41,797 bases of DNA from a virus: positions 1 through 41,797 of the IMG/VR virus record IMGVR_UViG_3300013094_000006, one strand, 5' to 3'. The notes beneath the pieces are model-generated. The model saw only the letters and a list, made by a program, of their open reading frames with translations, was not told where the DNA came from and ran no database searches. The number at the start of each line of letters is the position of its first letter. The first letter of the stretch is position 1. A program made the translations under genes and the position numbers. Shown piece by piece: positions 35,645-41,251 of the stretch.

Positions 35645-36510
35645 TCGAACGGCCTTCCATCGTCGTCGACGATCTCGGCCTCGTAGGGGGGCTCATCGAC
35701 GATGTTCACGGCCTTGGTGAGGGCGGCGATGATGACCTCTTTCTCCTCGTCGGAGGTGTCACCCACCCCCTTGAGGTCCGGGCGCCCGAGGGTCACCTGG
35801 ACGTACTCGAGGCGCTCCTTCTTGTCGGTGATCTCGAGGGCGTCGAACAGGGCCACGAGCTCGGCCACGAGGTTGCGCTGCGGCTCCTCGACGACCTCGG
35901 CCTCAACGATCTCCTCGGGCTCCTCCTCGGCCACCGTGGGGGGCCTACGGGGGCCACGAGGAGCCTCGGTCACCTCCCCGGTGTCGGAGTCCACGAACTG
36001 CCGGGGCGGGCGCTCAGCGTCCACCACGGCCTGCATCTCCTCGGGGGTGTAGGAGGCACCCATGAGCACGTCGGCAAAGAGCTGGCGGGAGAGTTGCGTG
36101 AGGGCTCGAGCCCACAGCATCGACTTCGGAAACTTCTTGTAGGTCGACGACCCTGCCAGTCCTGCATTCTGAGCGTCCTTCATGGTGAACGTCACGGTCA
36201 TCTCGTCGCCGTTGTCGGCACGCTTCCCAGTGACTCGAGCCTGAGTGTCGGTGGCATCGCCGGTGATCGAGTGCCCGTGAGCACGAATCAGGGCAGTCAT
36301 GCCTTGGGCATCGAGGGTGGGCTTGCCGTTGATGACGGTCACACGCTGCAACGAGGTCATCGGGGGGAGCCCCATCTCAGCGCCGTACATCATCGCCACG
36401 GCTGCATCGACCGGCTTGCCCTTGTAGGCGGCAGGCATGAGAGCAGAGCGAGAGATCTTCTCAGCGAGCTCGAAGCAGTCATCGGGCGTGGTGGATGGGA
36501 CGATGCTCAT
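35641..36510 (-). CDS. recT: RecT-family single-strand annealing protein, 289 aa
   Basis: ELAEKISRSALMPAAYKGKPVDAAVAMMYGAEMGLPPMTSLQRVTVINGKPTLDAQGMTALIRAHGHS and SMLWARALTQLSRQLFADVLMGASYTPEEM are the conserved RecT core. Residues ~165-215 form an acidic, Pro-rich linker, then a small C-terminal domain. RecT coats ssDNA and pairs it with complementary strands. It is coupled by a 4-bp overlap to its RecB-like nuclease partner. Confidence 0.9.
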   Translation of the reverse strand: MSIVPSTTPDDCFELAEKISRSALMPAAYKGKPVDAAVAMMYGAEMGLPPMTSLQRVTVINGKPTLDAQGMTALIRAHGHSITGDATDTQARVTGKRADNGDEMTVTFTMKDAQNAGLAGSSTYKKFPKSMLWARALTQLSRQLFADVLMGASYTPEEMQAVVDAERPPRQFVDSDTGEVTEAPRGPRRPPTVAEEEPEEIVEAEVVEEPQRNLVAELVALFDALEITDKKERLEYVQVTLGRPDLKGVGDTSDEEKEVIIAALTKAVNIVDEPPYEAEIVDDDGRPFE

Positions 36511-37376
36511 GCCGCCACCTCCTTGCGGGTGTTGAGGGCGGTCGGCTTGGGAAGGGTCTTGAAGAACTGATAGGTCTGCGCAAGGCGCACGAACCCGTCG
36601 AACTCGTCGGCGCCCGCTGGCACCTCGTAGAGCGTGTAGTCACCGTCGCCGCGAAGGTGGACGATGATGCACGCCTCGATGCCGTAGTCGTAGGGCTTGG
36701 TGCCGACTTCTCGGACCTTGCCCTTCTCGTCGAGCTCGTACTCCACGATCTCGGTTGCGTGGCGGTAGGCGGCGAGTTGGAGGCTCCACGAGTCCCCATA
36801 GACCCCCTTGCTTGGGTCGAGCTGATCGGTGGTCTTGTAGTCCACGAGGCACCGGGTCACACCCCGACCAGGGAGGTAGAGGTCAGCGATGAGGTCGAGT
36901 TGCCCGATGTAGAGACCGGGCCAACGCACGACGATCTCCATGGCGACCGGCTTGAGCTTCGTGTCTCGCCAGAACTGCTCGAGGCCATCGACGTAGAGAT
37001 CCGCACGCTCGCAGACCTCAGACTCACGACCCTGCCAAGTGATCGCATCCCGGTTCGTCTCGGCCATCTCGTATACGAGGGCGTGAACGTCCACGATCTC
37101 CCCGTCGCACCACGCCTCGGCAACCGAGTGGATCAGGGTTCCCATGGCGGCACGCCCGTTCCACACGCCCTTGTGGTGCTTGCGAAGCAGGTCGACCGCT
37201 TCCTCGGGGTCGAGGTCCTGCCACGCCTCGGGATGGTGGACCGCATAGAGAGCGGTCTCCTTCGCCGCAGCGTAAGAGAGCCCGTCAATGGACTTCCCCG
37301 CACCGATGATGGTGGTGACGCTCGCCTCCTTCTTCCCCCTGATGCGGGAGTAGGGACGATGGATCTTGTCTGGCAT
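36507..37376 (-). CDS. RecB/Cas4-like exonuclease, partner of RecT, 289 aa
   Basis: PD-(D/E)XK nuclease motifs: GTLIHSVAEAW (His83), GQLDLIAD (Asp161), LVDYKTT (Asp179, Lys181) and SLQLAAYR (Gln200). It would resect double-stranded ends to give tails for RecT. AGATAGGAGAAACC precedes the ATG, like the leaders of early plus-strand genes. First gene of the recombination block after a small membrane protein. Confidence 0.85.
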   Translation of the reverse strand: MPDKIHRPYSRIRGKKEASVTTIIGAGKSIDGLSYAAAKETALYAVHHPEAWQDLDPEEAVDLLRKHHKGVWNGRAAMGTLIHSVAEAWCDGEIVDVHALVYEMAETNRDAITWQGRESEVCERADLYVDGLEQFWRDTKLKPVAMEIVVRWPGLYIGQLDLIADLYLPGRGVTRCLVDYKTTDQLDPSKGVYGDSWSLQLAAYRHATEIVEYELDEKGKVREVGTKPYDYGIEACIIVHLRGDGDYTLYEVPAGADEFDGFVRLAQTYQFFKTLPKPTALNTRKEVAA

Positions 37377-37400
37377 TGGTTTCTCCTATCTATTGGTGAA

Positions 37401-37658
37401 CTAAGCGACCGGGCGCTCGTCGAAACGGCGCTGGAAGCTGGCGATGGCGGCGTGACGCGAGGCGAGGGCTCGGCGGTGACGCCGGCGATCAGCGGCTCGA
37501 AGGAAAGCGTTGAAGGTCAGCCCCACAAGGGCACCGACCGCCAACCCACCGAACCCAAGGGGAGCGTTGAAAGGCGCATCCACTGGCATGAGCGTTAGGG
37601 CGACACACGCCCCGATCACCGCTCCGTTGCCGACCCAGAACAGGGCTTCCTTCTTCAT
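37401..37658 (-). CDS. Small two-span membrane protein, 85 aa
   Basis: ATG at 37658 has GGAGAG five bases upstream; the longer frame is rejected. ALFWVGNGAVIGACVALTLM and GFGGLAVGALVGLTFNAFL are membrane spans, followed by a strongly basic tail (RAADRRRHRRALASRH). Encoded early beside the lysogeny switch, so superinfection exclusion is one possibility. Unknown. Confidence 0.6.
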   Translation of the reverse strand: MKKEALFWVGNGAVIGACVALTLMPVDAPFNAPLGFGGLAVGALVGLTFNAFLRAADRRRHRRALASRHAAIASFQRRFDERPVA

Positions 37659-37672
37659 CGGTACTCTCCTTC

Positions 37673-37692
37673 CTCGTGACTGCACTCACGAG
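37673..37692 (-). other. Hairpin before the small membrane protein gene
   Basis: CTCGTGA and TCACGAG, six-base loop, just upstream of the ribosome-binding site at ~37665. Could control translation or end transcription from the excisionase promoter. Confidence 0.5.
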
Positions 37693-37700
37693 ATCGACCT

Positions 37701-37748
37701 CGGAGGGGGGCTCAGACGAGGCATGAACAACCTCGGAACCCCCCTCCG
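37701..37748. other. Long nested hairpin between regulator and early genes
   Basis: CGGAGGGGGG and CCCCCCTCCG pair perfectly over 10 bases; inside, CGAGG (37717-37721) pairs with CCTCG (37731-37735). No T-run on either side. A transcription attenuator, a small structured RNA or a protein site are possible. Stretch 37659-37792 has no convincing gene. Confidence 0.55.
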
Positions 37749-37792
37749 CATCGGGGGCGTGGTGGATAGGGACACCACTTGGCCCAGGCATC

Positions 37793-38032
37793 TCAGCCCT
37801 CGGCCCCCAAAAGTTCCTCGGCAGGGAGGGAGACTGCCGAGGCGCCTTGCGGCGATGGTGCGCCGGCGAGGAGTTCCTCGAGCCGAGCGGCGTTGATGAA
37901 CCAGCGGCGACCGATCTTGGTGGCCGGGATCTCGCCCGAGACACAGTGTTCCCGCACCGTCTTTTCAGAAAGCCGGAGCCACTCCGATGCCTCGAGGACG
38001 GTTAGAAGCTGCGGGCGGTGCGCTGATTCCAT
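37793..38032 (-). CDS. Excisionase-like helix-turn-helix protein (AlpA/MerR type), 79 aa
   Basis: LLTVLEASEWLRLSEKTVREHCVSGEIPATKIGRRWFINAARLEELL is the winged HTH of phage excisionases and AlpA-like regulators. Diverges from the XRE-type regulator at 38157. The predicted promoter places transcription start at the ATG itself, so the mRNA is probably leaderless; no Shine-Dalgarno is present. It may direct Int in excision and open the early minus operon. Confidence 0.8.
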   Translation of the reverse strand: MESAHRPQLLTVLEASEWLRLSEKTVREHCVSGEIPATKIGRRWFINAARLEELLAGAPSPQGASAVSLPAEELLGAEG

Positions 38033-38038
38033 ACCCGA

Positions 38039-38067
38039 ACCTTACGCCTGACGTAAGGCGATTGCAA
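38039..38067 (-). promoter_or_regulatory. Promoter TTGCAA-17-TAAGGT for the minus early operon
   Basis: On the minus strand -35 TTGCAA (38062-38067) and -10 TAAGGT (38039-38044), 17 apart. The -10 box ends 6 bases before the ATG at 38032, implying a leaderless transcript, common in Actinobacteria. Confidence 0.6.
38041..38057. promoter_or_regulatory. Operator-like inverted repeat CTTACG-N5-CGTAAG
   Basis: Lies between the -35 and -10 boxes of the minus promoter, in the divergent regulator gap. The same half-sites fuse into CTTACGTAAG at 38751-38760 in the attP region. Likely bound by the XRE-type or excisionase-like regulator. Confidence 0.65.
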
Positions 38068-38156
38068 GAGGGTATGCGAAAGAATTTTGATGCGTGTTCA
38101 GGAACCTTCAGTAAGTTTTCTCCCATTACGCACCATGCAAGGTGTAACATGACTGC

Positions 38157-38420
38157 ATGGGACCACTTGGAAGCGCACTGAAAGAGAGGAGACTTGAGCT
38201 GGGCTTGACCCAAGCTAAGGCTTGCCTCATCTTCGGCGTGACCGAGGCCACCTATTCCAGGTGGGAGGGTGGGCGATCCATCCCGGACGCCTCGCACTTC
38301 GATGCCATCGCCAAGTTCCTTGGCTACTCCGGGCACGACGACGGGACGTTCCCGCTCCTGATCGTGCGGAACGAGATGTGGGCCTCTCGTGTCGAGCCCA
38401 ACGGCGACTTGCTGAACTAG
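38157..38420 (+). CDS. XRE/Cro-CI-type regulator, 87 aa
   Basis: HTH at residues ~4-55 (LGSALKERRLELGLTQAKACLIFGVTEATYSRWEGGRSIPDASHFDAIAKFLGY). Only the DNA-binding domain and a short tail are present, with no CI-type protease domain, so it is Cro-like in size; in this position it may be the immunity repressor or its antagonist. Spacing from a weak TAACAT -10 (38145-38150) would make it leaderless from ATG 38157; the ATG at 38149 opens only a 10-codon frame. Confidence 0.8.
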   Translation: MGPLGSALKERRLELGLTQAKACLIFGVTEATYSRWEGGRSIPDASHFDAIAKFLGYSGHDDGTFPLLIVRNEMWASRVEPNGDLLN

Positions 38421-38421
38421 A

Positions 38422-38589
38422 TCAGGCGCTCGCCACCGCTTGAGTCATGCTCTCGAGCTCGTTCTTGCCCGAAAGCAGTAGGTAATAGCGCAGCACCGAT
38501 GACCGTCGCTCGTCCCCCTTGTCGTGGAGGTCGAGGATGCGACGAAAGACCTCGAGGGTTTCTTCGCTACTCAGCGGCGCAAGATCCAT
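38422..38589 (-). CDS. Small protein in the lysogeny locus, 55 aa
   Basis: Frame found by eye: MDLAPLSSEETLEVFRRILDLHDKG...RYYLLLSGKNELESM. It has a strong AGGAGTAGGG ribosome-binding site and faces the XRE regulator tail to tail with one base between stops. Helical, no known motif. May modulate the lysis-lysogeny choice; unproven. Confidence 0.58.
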   Translation of the reverse strand: MDLAPLSSEETLEVFRRILDLHDKGDERRSSVLRYYLLLSGKNELESMTQAVASA

Positions 38590-38658
38590 TCCCTACTCCT
38601 GACTCGATGAGCGATAGGCAACTGTAATCGTCGGCTACATGAATTATACAACTGCGAA

Positions 38659-38681
38659 TCGCGGCCAATTCGCGGCCAATT
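38659..38681 (+). repeat. Arm-type repeat P (two tandem TCGCGGCCAAT units)
   Basis: Two TCGCGGCCAAT units in tandem plus a T. An identical block lies at 38842-38864 in the same orientation, 183 bases away. Probable binding sites of the integrase N-terminal arm domain. Confidence 0.75.
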
Positions 38682-38748
38682 CCCACCGGCGTGAGAGTAG
38701 CAGATAGGTTGCGTAAGGTGTTGGATTCCTGCTCAGGGGCACAATCTC

Positions 38749-38762
38749 GTCTTACGTAAGAC
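38749..38762. promoter_or_regulatory. Perfect palindrome GTCTTACGTAAGAC in attP
   Basis: 14-bp dyad with the CTTACG/CGTAAG half-sites of the 38041-38057 operator. Could be an excisionase or repressor site that links integration to the genetic switch. Confidence 0.6.
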
Positions 38763-38768
38763 CACGAG

Positions 38769-38810
38769 GCACGTTACGAGTGCGTCGCTCTGCCACTGAG
38801 CTACCCAGGC
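38769..38810 (-). other. 5' half of a tRNA gene (Thr-CGT-like), probable attP core
   Basis: Minus strand reads GCCTGGG (acceptor 1-7), TA, D-arm GCTC-AGTGGCA-GAGC with G18G19 and A14/A21, G26, then an anticodon loop CTCGTAA (U33, anticodon CGU, A37). After this the sequence departs from a tRNA: no T-arm (GGTTCGA) follows, so it is not a functional tRNA. Homology ending at the anticodon loop suggests strand exchange there. Confidence 0.72.
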
Positions 38811-38841
38811 ATTACTGGGGTTTGAGCCCCTTGCCTCCTCG

Positions 38842-38864
38842 TCGCGGCCAATTCGCGGCCAATT
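38842..38864 (+). repeat. Arm-type repeat P' (two tandem TCGCGGCCAAT units)
   Basis: Exact copy of 38659-38681, ending 18 bases before the integrase start codon. Binding of Int here could also repress its own promoter. Confidence 0.75.
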
Positions 38865-38882
38865 TGTGACAGACTGACCCCG

Positions 38883-40043
38883 ATGGGGAAGCGTCAGTAC
38901 GGTAGCGGAAGCCTTGTCGAGAAGCCACCCGGCTCAGGACAGTGGACACTTAGGCTCACGGTCGGCACCGACCTCGTGACGGGCAAGCGCCGGCGCAAGG
39001 ACTTCCGTTTCACGGCGAAGGGGGCCAAGGCCGCTGAGCGTGAGGCCGACAAGATCCGAGTCAGCGTGTGGGAGGAGAAGCCCACGGGCACGAGCGCCAC
39101 GCTCGAGGTGCTCCTCAAAGAATGGCTCCGTCACATCGAAGCTCGAGGGCGAGCGGCCACCACCGTCCGAGAGAACCGGCGCACGGCCAAGACGCTCATC
39201 ATCCCTGCGCTCGGTGACACGAGGATCGGTGACCTCGCGGTGCGCCAGATCGACGCCTTCTACACCGACCTCCTCACGAGGGATCGCCCCCTTGCCGCTT
39301 CCTCCGTGCGCCGTGTCCATGCCGTGCTGAGGGCGGCGCTGAATCAGGGCGTCAAGTGGGGGTGGATCTCTCAGAACCCGGCCAACCTCGCCACGCTCCC
39401 GACCGTCGAGCAGGCTCGCATCGTCCTGCCCTCCCCCGAGGACGTCAGGGCGCTCGCTGAGGCGATGCGAGAGAAAGGGGAGGTCTATGGCATGGCAACG
39501 GTGCTCGCCATCGTCACGGGGGCCAGGAGGGGCGAGCTGTGCGCCTTGCGGTGGTGCGACCTCGAGGACGACATGCTTCTGATCTCCCGTTCGATCTACA
39601 AGGCGGGCGACGAGTTCGGGGTCAAGGCCACCAAGAGCGGGCGAGAGCGGGTCGTGGTCTTGCAGCCGGCGATGCTCAAGCGCCTCGAGCGATGGCGACG
39701 AGAGCGTGACCACGTCGCTGATGCTGCGGGCGTGGTGATCTACGACGACTCATTCATCCTTTCCTCGTGGCCCGACCACTCTCAGCCCATGAATCCCGAC
39801 ACGATCACCGGGACCTTCCGGCGCTGCGCCGTCGCCCTCGGCATCCCCGAGATCCACCTCCACTCCCTGCGGCACCACGCCGCCACTGAGATGCTTGCTG
39901 CGGGCGTGTCGCCTCGGGACGCCGCCGACGTGCTCGGCCATGCCAGCCCGTCCATGACCCTCAACGTCTACAGCCATGCCACGGTGGAGCGGCAGCGGGC
40001 GGCATCGAGGGTGCTCGGAAGGGCTCTTGACAATAGCGAATAA
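38883..40043 (+). CDS. int: Tyrosine integrase with arm-binding domain, 386 aa
   Basis: N-terminal ~60 residues (QYGSGSLVEKPPGSGQWTLRLTVG...GKRRRKDFRF) form an AP2-like arm-binding domain, then a SAM-like core-binding domain (~72-165). Catalytic residues: Arg215 (TGARRGEL), Lys251 (TKSGRER), His327/Arg330 (HSLRHHAAT), His353 (GHAS) and Tyr363. Directly beside attP-like repeats. It should catalyse integration into and, with an excisionase, excision from the host chromosome. No Shine-Dalgarno precedes the ATG. Confidence 0.93.
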   Translation: MGKRQYGSGSLVEKPPGSGQWTLRLTVGTDLVTGKRRRKDFRFTAKGAKAAEREADKIRVSVWEEKPTGTSATLEVLLKEWLRHIEARGRAATTVRENRRTAKTLIIPALGDTRIGDLAVRQIDAFYTDLLTRDRPLAASSVRRVHAVLRAALNQGVKWGWISQNPANLATLPTVEQARIVLPSPEDVRALAEAMREKGEVYGMATVLAIVTGARRGELCALRWCDLEDDMLLISRSIYKAGDEFGVKATKSGRERVVVLQPAMLKRLERWRRERDHVADAAGVVIYDDSFILSSWPDHSQPMNPDTITGTFRRCAVALGIPEIHLHSLRHHAATEMLAAGVSPRDAADVLGHASPSMTLNVYSHATVERQRAASRVLGRALDNSE

Positions 40044-40054
40044 CCTGTCACAAT
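40027..40054 (+). promoter_or_regulatory. Promoter TTGACA-16-CACAAT for the RHH/recombinase pair
   Basis: -35 TTGACA (40027-40032) lies in the last codons of int; -10-like CACAAT at 40049-40054. The start ATG at 40061 is 7 bases after the -10 box and lacks a ribosome-binding site, so the transcript is likely leaderless. Confidence 0.6.
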
Positions 40055-40060
40055 ACCCGC

Positions 40061-40243
40061 ATGACCAATGCGAAACCAGGGCCAGGGCGCCCACCGATCC
40101 CCCGAAAGACCGTGCTGCTGCGGCTGACCCCCGAGATGTTCGAGGAGCTGAAAGCAATAGCAGATCAAGACGACCTGAGCGTGCCCGTCATGGCCCGCAA
40201 CTTCGTGATCCAAGGCGTGCGGAGGCGCAGGCTCGATGGCTGA
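40061..40243 (+). CDS. Ribbon-helix-helix (CopG/Arc-like) protein, 60 aa
   Basis: RKTVLLRLTPEMFEELKAIADQDDLSVPVMARNFVIQGVRRR is a ribbon strand followed by two helices, the RHH DNA-binding pattern. Overlaps the following recombinase by 8 bp. It may regulate, or act as accessory factor for, the second recombinase. Basic Pro-rich N-terminus. Confidence 0.75.
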   Translation: MTNAKPGPGRPPIPRKTVLLRLTPEMFEELKAIADQDDLSVPVMARNFVIQGVRRRRLDG

Positions 40244-41057
40244 CCTCATTGCCGGCGTGCGGCGTGACCAAGAACGTCGAGGCGTGCTCGAGTCGTCGAT
40301 TGAACGCCGTGAGTCCGTGCTCCGCCTGTTCCAGGCGTGGTGCGCACCGAAGAATCTGCTCAAGGCCACTCGCACCGACGTCGAGCGATTCCTCGACTCG
40401 AGGAGCCTCGGTGCCAGCACGAGGGCGACCTACCTCAGCCACCTCCACGCCTTCTACTCGTGGGCGATGATGGAGGATCTGACCAAGGACGACCCGACCG
40501 CCAGAATCGTGCGCCCGAAGGTTCGCCGGCGACTCCCCCGCCCCGCATCCTCATCCGAGCTCTCAGCGGCGCTCGCCAAAGCCACGCCCGTCGAGGCCGC
40601 ATGGATCTCGCTCGCCGCTCTCGAGGGGCTGCGCTGCAAGGAGATTGCCGAGCTTCGAGTCGAGGACGTGCTCATGGAGGACCGGCTGCTTCGAGTGGTC
40701 GGCAAAGGCGACAAGGAGCGCCTCATTCCCTTGCACCCCGACGTGGCTGACGCCCTCGAGGATCTCCCCCTGCCCGCACGGGGGTTCGTGTTCACGAGGT
40801 ACGCCGGCAACCCTTGGGACCCGAAGCGCCTGAGCGAGGCGCTCAACGCTGCGCTCAAGAACCTCGGGGTGAACTCCACCGCCCACCAACTCCGGCATTG
40901 GTTCGGCACGAACGTCTATCAGTCGACCCACGATCTTCGACTGACCCAAGAGATGCTCGGTCACTCCTCGCCGGCGACAACTGCGATCTACACGGCGTTC
41001 GACCGTGAGGATGCGACTCGAGCGGTGTCGGGGTTGACGTTGCGTACGGTGAAGTGA
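40236..41057 (+). CDS. Second tyrosine recombinase, XerC/D-sized, 273 aa
   Basis: No arm-binding domain; starts with a SAM-like core-binding domain (residues ~10-95, SIERRESVLRLFQAWCAPKN...TYLSHLHAFYSWAMM). All catalytic residues present: Arg133 (EGLRCKEI), Lys157/160 (GKGDKERLIPL), His217/Arg220 (HQLRHWFGT), His243 (GHSS) and Tyr252. It could resolve multimers, invert a segment or integrate at a dif-like site. Converges with the small fibre-associated gene. Confidence 0.88.
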   Translation: MADLIAGVRRDQERRGVLESSIERRESVLRLFQAWCAPKNLLKATRTDVERFLDSRSLGASTRATYLSHLHAFYSWAMMEDLTKDDPTARIVRPKVRRRLPRPASSSELSAALAKATPVEAAWISLAALEGLRCKEIAELRVEDVLMEDRLLRVVGKGDKERLIPLHPDVADALEDLPLPARGFVFTRYAGNPWDPKRLSEALNAALKNLGVNSTAHQLRHWFGTNVYQSTHDLRLTQEMLGHSSPATTAIYTAFDREDATRAVSGLTLRTVK

Positions 41058-41060
41058 ACA

Positions 41061-41243
41061 TTACGGAGTCACCACCGGAGCGACCCACGTTGTGCCGCCG
41101 TCAGGCGTCGTCCATCCAACCCACGTCTCGGCGGGAGCACTGGCGAGGCTGATCCACGTTGGGTCCACGGTCACGCCGGGGTCGGGCGTAATGACGTTGA
41201 CGACGGTGGTGTTGGTGCTGTCCATAACTGCGTAAGTAGTCAT
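41061..41243 (-). CDS. Small fibre-associated protein, 60 aa
   Basis: The gene follows the fibre directly: its Shine-Dalgarno (TAGGAGG) overlaps the fibre stop codon. Of two adjacent ATGs (41246 and 41243) the second has the better spacing. The protein starts TTYAVMDSTNTTVVNVI and ends in a WVGWTTPDGG segment; small proteins with a 'YAV...VVNVI...GW..DGG' layout are common next to fibre genes in tailed phages and are often fibre-tip or assembly proteins of unknown mechanism. It converges with the second integrase with a 3-bp gap. Function is not established. Confidence 0.65.
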   Translation of the reverse strand: MTTYAVMDSTNTTVVNVITPDPGVTVDPTWISLASAPAETWVGWTTPDGGTTWVAPVVTP

Positions 41244-41251
41244 CATGCCTC

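Larger units (their letters stand above)
38590..38882 (+). other. attP-like region upstream of the integrase gene
   Basis: About 290 bases with no gene. It contains paired direct repeats (38659-38681 and 38842-38864), a TACGTA palindrome (38749-38762) and a tRNA 5'-half (38769-38810). Int-binding arms on both sides of a tRNA-derived core next to int is the standard make-up of an attP. Confidence 0.75.

Noticed and set aside
37489-37944. A 151-aa minus-strand ORF over the 37.7 kb hairpins
   Set aside because: It overlaps two better genes in other frames, is Pro/Ser/Arg-rich and lacks a ribosome-binding site.
38811-38840. T-arm-like GGGGTTTGAGCCCC next to the tRNA half
   Set aside because: The loop lacks the TTCRA pattern and it is on the wrong side of the 5' half; a permuted tRNA gene is not supported.
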